Shown here piece by piece: positions 17,475-25,496 of a stretch of 64,000 bases of DNA; positions within the stretch are counted from its first letter, which is position 1; the number at the start of each line of letters is the position of its first letter. A program made the position numbers and the translations under genes. Under the pieces are notes generated by a model. The model did no database searches, was not told the DNA's origin, and saw only the letters and a program-made list of their open reading frames with translations. The stretch comes from Mycobacterium marinum (GTDB taxonomy: Bacteria; Actinomycetota; Actinomycetes; Mycobacteriales; Mycobacteriaceae). Location: the NCBI RefSeq assembly GCF_003391395.1, contig NZ_CP024190.1, positions 1,612,001 to 1,676,000 of the forward strand, in the 5' to 3' direction.

Positions 17475-19061
17475 TCAGTGCAGCAAGTGGGCGGCCTGGT
17501 TGGCGAGGTCGAGCACCGGTTGCGGCAGGATCCCCAGCAGCACAGTGACCGCCGCACAAACCGCGATCGCCGCCTTGCTCAAGATGCCGGGCGCCACCAC
17601 TTGCGGTGTGTCGCTGGACTCTTCGGTGAAGAACATCAACACGATCACCCGGACGTAGAAATAGGCGGCCACTCCGCTGGAGATGACACCGATGACCACC
17701 AACGGCGCCGCACCGCCCTCGGCGGCGGCCTTGAACACGGAGAACTTGCTGATGAACCCGCTCGTCAGCGGGATGCCGGCGAACGCCAGCAGGAACATCG
17801 ACAGCATCACGCCCACAATCGGGGAGCGCTGACCCAGCCCGGCCCAATGGGACAGGTTGGCGTCCTCGACCCCTTTCGCGTCGCGGACCAAGCCGACGAT
17901 GGCGAATGCGCCCACCGTGCTGAAGCTGTAGGCAACCAGGTAGAACAGCGTCGCCGACAGACCCGCCGAGTTGTCGGCGATCACGCCGGTCAGGATGAAG
18001 CCGACGTGTGCGACCGACGAATAGGCAAGCATCCGTTTGACGTTGGTCTGGTTCACCGCGGTGATGGTGCCAACCGCCATGGTCAATATCGAAATCGCCC
18101 ACAGCACCGGCCGCCACTGATCGTGCAGCGGAGGCAGCGCCACGTAGACCACCCGAAGTAGGGCGCCGAAAGCCGCAACCTTGGTGGCCGCCGCCATGAA
18201 CCCGGTGATCGGCGTGGGTGCGCCTTGGTACACATCGGGAATCCACGAGTGGAAGGGGACAGCGCCAACCTTGAACAGCAGACCGACCGACAGCAGACCG
18301 ACGCCCACCAACGCCATGGACATATCGCTGCGTGCCGCCAGCGAATCCCGGATACCGGTCAGCGTCAGCGAGCCGGTAGCGCCGTAGAGCAACGCGACAC
18401 CATAGAGAAAGAAGGCCGAAGAGAACGCGCCCAGCAGGAAGTACTTCAGCGCCGATTCCTGCGACAGCAACCGGCGGTGTCGCGCTAGTCCGCACATCAG
18501 ATACAGCGGCAGGGAGAGCACTTCGAGCGCGACAAACATGGTCAACAGGTCGTTGGCCGCGGGAAATACCATCATGCCGCCGACGGAAAGCGTGAGCAGC
18601 GGGAAGATTTCGGTTTGCGCTGCCCCCGCACGTTGCGCCTCGCGTTCGGCGTCGCTGCCGGGCACGGCCGAAGCCTGCGGCGTGAAGGAGTCGAGTCCGC
18701 CGCTGCCCGCGGCGACCGCCGTCTTGGTCTGGGCGGCCACCCGGTGGGCACTGCGTTCAGCGATGAAGATGACCGCCATCACCGCCACCAGCAACACCGT
18801 GCCCTGTAAGAACAGCGTTGGTCGATCCACTGCCATCGACCCGAGCACGGCGCGGCGGCCAGTCACCGGAATCGACCGGGCCACCACAATGAGCGCGATG
18901 AATGCGGCCACCAACCCGCTCAGGGCCAGCGTCACCTGCGCGCCGTATCGCAGCCGGCGCGGCAGGAACGCCTCGGCCAGCACGCCGACGACGGCGATGC
19001 CGAAAACGATGAGCATCGGACACAGCAGGAAGTATTCGATGCTTGGGCTGGGCAAGATCAT
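17475..19061 (-). CDS. nuoN: NADH-quinone oxidoreductase subunit N
   Basis: 528 residues. Antiporter-like, proton-pumping membrane subunit of complex I and last gene of the operon. About 14 hydrophobic helices are visible; diagnostic blocks are NDLLTMFVALEVLSLPLYLM, GAAPFH-type GAVPFHSWIPDVYQGAPTP and NQTNVKRMLAYSSVAHVGF, with the lysines of the proton path. A variable loop near residues 120-150 (TPQASAVPGSDAERE) is typical of mycobacterial NuoN. The ATG overlaps the nuoM stop by four bases. Confidence 0.95.
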   Translation of the reverse strand: MILPSPSIEYFLLCPMLIVFGIAVVGVLAEAFLPRRLRYGAQVTLALSGLVAAFIALIVVARSIPVTGRRAVLGSMAVDRPTLFLQGTVLLVAVMAVIFIAERSAHRVAAQTKTAVAAGSGGLDSFTPQASAVPGSDAEREAQRAGAAQTEIFPLLTLSVGGMMVFPAANDLLTMFVALEVLSLPLYLMCGLARHRRLLSQESALKYFLLGAFSSAFFLYGVALLYGATGSLTLTGIRDSLAARSDMSMALVGVGLLSVGLLFKVGAVPFHSWIPDVYQGAPTPITGFMAAATKVAAFGALLRVVYVALPPLHDQWRPVLWAISILTMAVGTITAVNQTNVKRMLAYSSVAHVGFILTGVIADNSAGLSATLFYLVAYSFSTVGAFAIVGLVRDAKGVEDANLSHWAGLGQRSPIVGVMLSMFLLAFAGIPLTSGFISKFSVFKAAAEGGAAPLVVIGVISSGVAAYFYVRVIVLMFFTEESSDTPQVVAPGILSKAAIAVCAAVTVLLGILPQPVLDLANQAAHLLH

Positions 19062-20647
19062 TCGTGTGGTCCTTCGGCTGTCCGGGGGGCGCCCACACCC
19101 GAAACCGGGTGTGGCACCTTGGGCGCGGGATCGTGCTGGCCGATGGTGCTCATGGTGTGCTCGACCGCCGGGTTGATGACATCGAGCACGGGTTTGGGAT
19201 AGACCCCGAGGATCAGCAACATCGCGATCAGCGGCGCGACCACGATCATTTCGCGTGGCACCAGGTCACCGATGCGCTCGTTGCCCTTGGCCAGCGGTCC
19301 GGTCATCACGCGTTGGTACAGCCACAGCATGTAGATGGCGGAAAGCACCAGCGCGGTGACGCCAAAGGCCGCGGCCAGCCAGTAGCGGTTGAAAGTGCCA
19401 AGCAGCACCAGAAATTCACTGATGAATGGGGCCAAGCCGGGCAAGGACAGGGTGGCCATGGCCGAAACCAGGAAGGTGCCGGCCAGCACCGGAGCCACCT
19501 TCTGCACACCGCCGTAGTCGGCGATCGCCCGGCTGCCGTGGCGCGAGATCAGGAAGCCGGCGATCAGGAAGACCGCGGCCGTCGACAGTCCGTGGTTGAG
19601 CATGTACAGCGTCGAACCGCTCTGGCCCTGGGTGGTCATCACGAAGATCCCCGCGATGATGAACCCGAAGTGCGAGATCGACGTGTAGGCGATCAGTCGC
19701 ATGATGTCGGTCTGACCGATCGCCACGACTGCGCCGTAGATCACGCCGATGATGGCCAGCGTCACGATCAACGGACGGAAATAGGTTGAGGCGTCCGGGA
19801 ACAGCTGCAGGCAATAGCGCAGCATGCCGAACGTGCCGACCTTGTCCATCACCGCCATCATCAGCACCGCGGTCGCCGGCGTGGACTCCACCGCCGCATC
19901 GGGCAACCAGCGGTGGAAGGGCCACAGCGGGGCCTTGATGGCGAACGCAAACATGAATCCGAGGAACAAGGCTTTGAAGACCGCCGGATGTTCGCCGTAA
20001 TGTCCGCCCTGCACGCCGGCCACGATGTCGCGGAAGTCGAAAGTTCCAGACCCGTTTTGGGCGGTCACCACATAGAGCCCGATAACCGCTGCCAGCATGA
20101 TCAGCCCGCCGAACAGGTTGTACAGCAGGAACTTTACCGCGGCCGCGGAGCGCGCGCGGCCCTGCCCGAAACCCCCGATGAGGAAGTACATCGGAATGAG
20201 CATGGCCTCGAAGAACACGTAGAACAGCAAGACGTCCAGCGCGACCACCGAGATCAGCACCATCGACTCGATGGCCAGCGTCAACGCGACGTAGGCGTGC
20301 ACACCCCTGGTGCGTTCGCCGCCGTCATTCCAGCCGGCAATCTGCAGCAGCGGGATCAGCACCGTGGTCAGCAGCACCAGCACCACCGCGATGCCATCCA
20401 CCCCGAGCGTGTAGCTGGCGCCGAACGCCGGGATCCAGGAACGGTTTTCGACGAACTGGTAGTGCTCGCCGCTCGGCTTGAACCCGGTAGCGACGACAAC
20501 CGACACCGCCAGCGTCACGACGCTGGCGATCAGGCCGGTCCACTTGGCGAGCTGGCGCAGCCCCGGGGGCAGCAAGATGATGAGCACCGAAGCGGCCAGC
20601 GGGACCAGCCACAGCAGCGTCAGCCACGGTACGTGTGAGTTCACCAC
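19058..20647 (-). CDS. nuoM: NADH-quinone oxidoreductase subunit M
   Basis: 529 residues. Second antiporter-like proton-pumping subunit of complex I, with about 14 transmembrane helices. Hallmarks are ALDVLLFYVFFEAMLIPMYF (the functional Glu of helix 5), KAPLWPFHRWLPDAAVE and GQTDIMRLIAYTSISHFGF. The M. tuberculosis orthologue as I recall it has a hydrophilic insertion after VAGWND that is shorter here, where WNDGGERTRGVHAY is continuous. Two GTG codons stand in tandem at the start; the first overlaps the nuoL stop. Confidence 0.95.
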   Translation of the reverse strand: MVNSHVPWLTLLWLVPLAASVLIILLPPGLRQLAKWTGLIASVVTLAVSVVVATGFKPSGEHYQFVENRSWIPAFGASYTLGVDGIAVVLVLLTTVLIPLLQIAGWNDGGERTRGVHAYVALTLAIESMVLISVVALDVLLFYVFFEAMLIPMYFLIGGFGQGRARSAAAVKFLLYNLFGGLIMLAAVIGLYVVTAQNGSGTFDFRDIVAGVQGGHYGEHPAVFKALFLGFMFAFAIKAPLWPFHRWLPDAAVESTPATAVLMMAVMDKVGTFGMLRYCLQLFPDASTYFRPLIVTLAIIGVIYGAVVAIGQTDIMRLIAYTSISHFGFIIAGIFVMTTQGQSGSTLYMLNHGLSTAAVFLIAGFLISRHGSRAIADYGGVQKVAPVLAGTFLVSAMATLSLPGLAPFISEFLVLLGTFNRYWLAAAFGVTALVLSAIYMLWLYQRVMTGPLAKGNERIGDLVPREMIVVAPLIAMLLILGVYPKPVLDVINPAVEHTMSTIGQHDPAPKVPHPVSGVGAPRTAEGPHE

Positions 20648-22543
20648 AGCTGCACCGCCAAGAGCACCGCGGCCACCAGGACCGCACCGGCCAGCATCGA
20701 CAACGCGTAGTTGCGGGCGAAGCCGGTTTGCATTCGTCGTAACCGATTCGACGTCATGCTCACCAATCCGGCCAAAGCGTTGACCGAGCCGTCCACACCC
20801 GCGTTGTCGACCTCGACCACCGCGTCGGTCAGTTGCGCGCCAGGGCGCATGAACACCTCCTCGTTGAAGGCATCGGCATACATGTCGGCGCGCGCGGCCG
20901 TCGTCAGCACCGAAACCCGGACGGGGGCCACCCGGGGGATGGCAGCGGTGCCGTACATCCGGTAGGCGACCGCGATACCGACGGCGACGACACCGAGCGC
21001 CACCGTGGTGCTGACCCAGGTCGGGAGCGCATGGGTGGCTTCCTCATGGGCTCCGACGACGGGCTCGAGCCAACGCTGCAGCGTGCCGCCCATCGCCAGC
21101 AGACCACCGGAGAAGACGGAGCCGAAGGCCAGCAGGATCATCGGCCAGGTCATCAGGGCCGGAGCCTCGTGCGGGTGGGCTCCCGGCGCCCACCGCTTCT
21201 CACCGAAGAAGGTCATCAGCATCACCCGGGTCATGTAGAACGCGGTGACCCCTGCTCCCAGCAGGGCCGCACCGCCGAGCACATAGCCGCGGGTGTCGCC
21301 GGCGCCCAGCGCTGCCTCGATGATCGCGTCCTTGGAGAAGAAGCCCGCGAAGGGTGGCACACCGATGATCGCCAGGTAGCCCAGCCCGAAGGTGACGAAG
21401 GTGACGGGCAGGGCGGCGCGCAGCCCCCCGTACCGGCGCATGTCCTGTTCCTCATGCATCGCGTGGATGACCGATCCGGATCCCAGGAACAGTCCGGCCT
21501 TGAAGAAACCGTGGGTGAGCAGGTGCATGATCGCGAACGCGTAACCGGCCGGGCCCAGGCCGGCGGCCAGCACCATGTAGCCGATCTGGCTCATCGTCGA
21601 GGCGGCCAGCGCGCGTTTGATGTCGTCCTTGGCGCACCCGATGACCGCCCCCAGCAGCAGCGTGACGGTGCCCACCACGACCACGGCCAGCTGTGCGTCC
21701 GGCGCCAGGTTGTAGAGCGGGTTGGACCGCACGATCAGGTACACCCCGGCGGTCACCATGGTGGCGGCGTGGATCAGGGCGGACACCGGGGTGGGGCCCT
21801 CCATCGCGTCGCCCAACCAGGCCTGCAGCGGCACCTGGGCGGACTTGGCGCACGCCCCCAGCAGCAGCAGCAAACCCATCGCGGTCAGCGCTCCCCGGCT
21901 GGCGGCCGGCGCACCGGCAAAGACCCCGGCGTAGGACCAGCGTGCCGAAGGTGCTGAACATGACGAACATGCCCAAAGCCAGCCCGGCGTCGCCAACCCG
22001 GTTCATCACGAACGCCTTCTTGGCCGCCGTGGCGGCCGACGGCTTGTGATACCAGAAGCCGATCAGCAGGTAGGACGCCAGGCCCACGCCTTCCCACCCG
22101 ACGTAGAGCAACACGTAGTTGTCGGCGACCACCAGCAGCAGCATCGAGGCCAAGAACAAATTGAGGTAGCCGAAGAACCTACGGCGATCGGGGTCTTCGG
22201 CCATGTAGGCGACCGAGTAGATGTGGATCAGCGATCCGACTCCGGTGATCAGCAGCACGAAGCAAATGGACAGCTGATCGATTTGCAGTCCGAAGTCCAC
22301 CTGCAGCTGGCTCACCGGCATCCAGGTGAAGACCGTTTGGTGGATGAGCCGATCGTCGGCGGAGCGCCCCACGAGGTCGGCGAGCATGGTCGCGCCAACG
22401 CCGAATGAGGCAAGGGCCGCCGCACAACCCAACCAGTGTCCCCACGCGTCGGTCCGCCTACCGCCGAACAGCAAGATCGCGGCACCCGCCAGCGGCAGCG
22501 CCACCAGCAGCCAGGTGTGTTGAGTCCCCAGAAAGTTCGTCAC
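20641..22543 (-). pseudogene. nuoL: NADH-quinone oxidoreductase subunit L, frameshifted
   Basis: Read from the GTG at 22543, NuoL is normal for about 202 residues (IDQLSICFVLLITGVGSLIH; FVMFSTFGTL), then becomes nonsense. The correct sequence resumes in another frame as SYAGVFAGAPAASRGALTAM and runs to the proper stop at 20641. The junction is one extra base in the CC at 21937-21938 (CTGG instead of CTG before TCC on the coding strand); the orthologue as I recall it reads STFGTLSYAGVF. All later motifs, including KSAQVPLQAWLGDAMEGPTP, are intact, so decay is recent or this is a sequencing/assembly error. If real, the largest proton-pumping subunit is truncated and complex I is impaired. Confidence 0.9.
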
Positions 22544-22553
22544 TGTGGCGCTA

Positions 22554-22853
22554 TCAGCCTTTGAGTAGGTTCGCGTCGTCGACCGACGCCGATTTGCGGG
22601 TACGGAAAATCGTCATGATGATGGCCAGACCGACGACGACTTCGCAGGCTGCGACCACCATCGTGAAGAACGCGACCATTTGTCCGTCCAGATGCCCGTG
22701 CATTCGCGCGAACGTGACAAACGCGAGGTTGACGGCGTTGAGCATTAGCTCGACACACATGAACATGACTATCGCATTGCGGCGCAACAACACCCCGGAG
22801 GCGCCAATGGTGAACAGTAGCGCCGAAAGATACAGATAGTTGGCGGGATTCAT
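22554..22853 (-). CDS. nuoK: NADH-quinone oxidoreductase subunit K
   Basis: 99 residues with three transmembrane helices, exactly the family length. The helix-2 block CVELMLNAVNLAFV contains the conserved Glu of the proton channel, and a second acidic residue lies in VAACEVVVGLAIIM. MrpC-like membrane subunit of complex I. The ATG at 22853 overlaps the nuoJ stop by four bases; a 10-base gap separates it from nuoL. Confidence 0.95.
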   Translation of the reverse strand: MNPANYLYLSALLFTIGASGVLLRRNAIVMFMCVELMLNAVNLAFVTFARMHGHLDGQMVAFFTMVVAACEVVVGLAIIMTIFRTRKSASVDDANLLKG

Positions 22854-23638
22854 GACGCACCACCTGTGATGGCCTCGGGCGAAGGCGTCTGGAGTCCATC
22901 CGCCCCGCGGGTCTGCAGGATCCCCGGGACCGACAACTCGGAGTAGGAGCCGTCGGGCAGCAGCGCGGCGACATCGACCGCATTGTGGCGTGCGTAGACG
23001 CCGGGGTTCGGCAGCGGCGTGGGGTGACCGCCGGGGCGGAAGCGCTCCTGGGAGAGTTCGCGTTGGGACTTGCGGCGCTCGAAGCGCTCCCGGTGGGCTA
23101 GCACCATCGCGCCGATGGCCGCGGTGATCAGCAGTGCGCTGGTCAACTCGAAGGCCCACAGATAGCGCGAGAAGATCAGCGCCGCCAAGCCCTCGACGTT
23201 GCCGTTGGCGTTGGCGGCCGTCAACCCCGCGAAGCCTCCGGCCGCCACATTGCCGATAGCGGCGATCAACAGGACGCCGAATCCGACCCCGATCACCACC
23301 GCGGCGACCCGCTGCCCGCGCAGCGTCTCTTTGAGCGACTCCGCGGAGTCCACACCGATGAGCATTAGCACGAACAAGAACAGCATCATCACCGCGCCGG
23401 TGTAGACGACGACCTGGACCACCCCCAGGAACAGCGCGTCCTGGATCATGTAGAACACGGCCAGAATGATCATCGTCATCGCCAAGAACATCGCCGAGTA
23501 CACGGCATTGACGGCCATCACCACCCCGAGCGCGCCGACCAGCGCCAGCGCACCCAGGATCCAGAAGGTCACCGCCTCACCGGTCGAGGTAACGGTGATG
23601 GTGTCCGCGGCCAGACTGGAAGCCAGGGTCGAAGTCAC
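22850..23638 (-). CDS. nuoJ: NADH-quinone oxidoreductase subunit J
   Basis: 262 residues. Five transmembrane helices occupy the first two thirds (VYSAMFLAMTMIILAVFYM; VQVVVYTGAVMMLFLFVLML contains the conserved helix-3 segment). A hydrophilic actinobacterial C-terminal tail of about 80 residues (from RERFERRKSQ) makes it longer than the E. coli protein. Membrane-arm subunit linking quinone chemistry to proton movement. Overlaps nuoI and nuoK by four bases each. Confidence 0.94.
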   Translation of the reverse strand: MTSTLASSLAADTITVTSTGEAVTFWILGALALVGALGVVMAVNAVYSAMFLAMTMIILAVFYMIQDALFLGVVQVVVYTGAVMMLFLFVLMLIGVDSAESLKETLRGQRVAAVVIGVGFGVLLIAAIGNVAAGGFAGLTAANANGNVEGLAALIFSRYLWAFELTSALLITAAIGAMVLAHRERFERRKSQRELSQERFRPGGHPTPLPNPGVYARHNAVDVAALLPDGSYSELSVPGILQTRGADGLQTPSPEAITGGAS

Positions 23639-24180
23639 CGCGACTCTCCGGTTTTCTGTGTTTCGCGCAAGCCTTCGGCGGTCACGTTGCCCAGGTAGTA
23701 GTCCTTGTCGGTGGCGCCGGCAGCCCTGGGATGCGGCGGCGCGGTCATCTCGGGCTGCAGCGGGGCCAGCAGCCGGTCCTTCTCATAGATCAGGTCGGCA
23801 CGGTTGTCGTCGGCCAACTCGTAGTCATTGGTCATGGTCAGCGCCCGGGTCGGACAAGCCTCGATGCACAGACCGCAACCGATGCAGCGCAGGTAGTTGA
23901 TCTGGTACACCCGGCCGTAGCGTTCACCCGGGGAAAACCGTTGCTCGTCGGTGTTGTCGGCGCCCTCGACGTAGATCGCGTCAGCCGGGCAGGCCCAAGC
24001 GCACAACTCGCAACCGATGCATTTCTCCAGGCCGTCGGGGTAGCGGTTGAGCTGATGGCGGCCGTGATACCGGGGCGCTACCGGACCCGGCTTCTCCGGA
24101 TACTCCTCGGTGACCGTCTTTTTGAACATTGACCCGAAGGTCACGCCGAATCCGGCAATGGAGTCCAAGAATTTAGCCAC
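23635..24180 (-). CDS. nuoI: NADH-quinone oxidoreductase subunit I
   Basis: 181 residues. Ferredoxin-like subunit carrying clusters N6a and N6b: two four-cysteine motifs CIGCELCAWACP and CIGCGLCIEACP are complete. It passes electrons toward NuoB. GTG at 24180 is chosen because AGGAGA lies nine bases upstream; in-frame GTG 24201 and TTG 24204 are weaker. With this start it overlaps nuoH by eight bases and has a shorter N-terminus than the M. tuberculosis protein as I recall it. Confidence 0.94.
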   Translation of the reverse strand: MAKFLDSIAGFGVTFGSMFKKTVTEEYPEKPGPVAPRYHGRHQLNRYPDGLEKCIGCELCAWACPADAIYVEGADNTDEQRFSPGERYGRVYQINYLRCIGCGLCIEACPTRALTMTNDYELADDNRADLIYEKDRLLAPLQPEMTAPPHPRAAGATDKDYYLGNVTAEGLRETQKTGESR

Positions 24181-25447
24181 GGGCGTTCTCCTTGCTCGCA
24201 CCAACTGGCTGAGCCAGCGGCTTCATGGGCAGCGGCGGCGTCGGGAACAGCGGTTCCATGGCGCCTTGCTCGTCGGGGCTGGCGGCGGGCTGCTTGCCGC
24301 GCCGCCGGGCCTTTGTCACGGCGTTGGGCGTGCTGAACGGTTTTCGTAGCGACATCACCAGGATTGCTGCCACGACGATGCTGCTGACCACCAGCGCCGG
24401 TGTCCAGTATTGGTAGCCCTGGTTGCGCAGGGACCGGATCACCGCCGCGATCAGCACCCACACCAGCGAGACGGGAATCAGCAGCTTCCAGCCCAGCGCC
24501 ATGAACTGGTCGTAGCGCAGCCGAGGGAGCGTGGCGCGCAGCCAGAAGTACATGAACAAAAATCCCCACACCTTGGCGGTGAACCACAGCACCGGCCACC
24601 AGCCCGCGTTGGCTCCGTGCCACATGTTCAACGGCCATGGCGCGTGCCAGCCGCCCAGGAACAACGTGGCCGCCAGCGCCGAAACCGTGGTCATGTTGAC
24701 GTACTCGGCGAGCATGAACATCGCGAACTTCAGCGACGAGTACTCGGTGTGGAAACCGGCCACCAGCTCACCCTCGGCCTCGGGCAGGTCGAAGGGGGCC
24801 CGGTTGGTCTCACCCACCATCGAGATGAGGTAGATCACGAACGACGGCAGCAGCAGGAAGACGTACCAGACGCGATCCTGCGCGGCGATGATCTGCGAGG
24901 TCGACATGCTGCCGGCATAGAGGAACACGCCCGCGAACGACAGCCCCATGGCCACCTCATAGGAGATGACCTGTGCGGTCGAACGCACCCCACCCAGCAG
25001 CGGGTAGGTGGATCCGGATGCCCAGCCGCCGAGCACGATGCCGTACACCCCGATCGCTGACAGGCCCAGGATGAACAGCACCGCCACCGGCAGATCGGTC
25101 AACTGCAGCGGCGTGCGATGCCCGAACACCGACACCACCGGACCGAACGGGATGAATGCGAACGCGGTGAACGCGGGAATCACCGAGATGATCGGGGCGA
25201 CAAAATAAACGAATCGATCGATGCCGCCGGGGGTGATGCTCTCTTTGAGCGCCAGCTTGATTCCGTCGGCCAGGCTTTGCAGCGAGCCCTTGGGCCCCAC
25301 CCGGTTTGGGCCGGGGCGCAATTGCATCCGGCCCAGCAACTTGCGTTCGGCCAGGATCGCCACCAGCACCGTCAGCATGAGAAAAACGAAGATGGCGATC
25401 GCCTTGGCGACGACCAGCCACCAGACGTCATGTCCGAAATCGGTCAT
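24173..25447 (-). CDS. nuoH: NADH-quinone oxidoreductase subunit H
   Basis: 424 residues. Membrane subunit forming the quinone chamber with NuoB and NuoD. Signatures are AERKLLGRMQLRPGPNRVGP, GETNRAPFDLPEAEGELVAG (conserved acidic funnel) and RATLPRLRYDQFMALGWK. About eight helices are followed by a hydrophilic tail of about 45 residues usual in mycobacteria. ATG at 25447 has an AGGAG site and matches the orthologue's start; a GTG nine bases earlier is possible. It follows nuoG after a 49-base gap, the largest in the operon. Confidence 0.95.
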   Translation of the reverse strand: MTDFGHDVWWLVVAKAIAIFVFLMLTVLVAILAERKLLGRMQLRPGPNRVGPKGSLQSLADGIKLALKESITPGGIDRFVYFVAPIISVIPAFTAFAFIPFGPVVSVFGHRTPLQLTDLPVAVLFILGLSAIGVYGIVLGGWASGSTYPLLGGVRSTAQVISYEVAMGLSFAGVFLYAGSMSTSQIIAAQDRVWYVFLLLPSFVIYLISMVGETNRAPFDLPEAEGELVAGFHTEYSSLKFAMFMLAEYVNMTTVSALAATLFLGGWHAPWPLNMWHGANAGWWPVLWFTAKVWGFLFMYFWLRATLPRLRYDQFMALGWKLLIPVSLVWVLIAAVIRSLRNQGYQYWTPALVVSSIVVAAILVMSLRKPFSTPNAVTKARRRGKQPAASPDEQGAMEPLFPTPPLPMKPLAQPVGASKENARG

Positions 25448-25496
25448 CGGCGCCACTCCTGTTCATCGCTTCGCTCTGCATCGTCGCCGGCGCGGG

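Noticed and set aside
17286..18161. Plus-strand frame across the nuoN end
   Set aside because: Composition is Arg/His/Gln-rich shadow of nuoN; no motifs.
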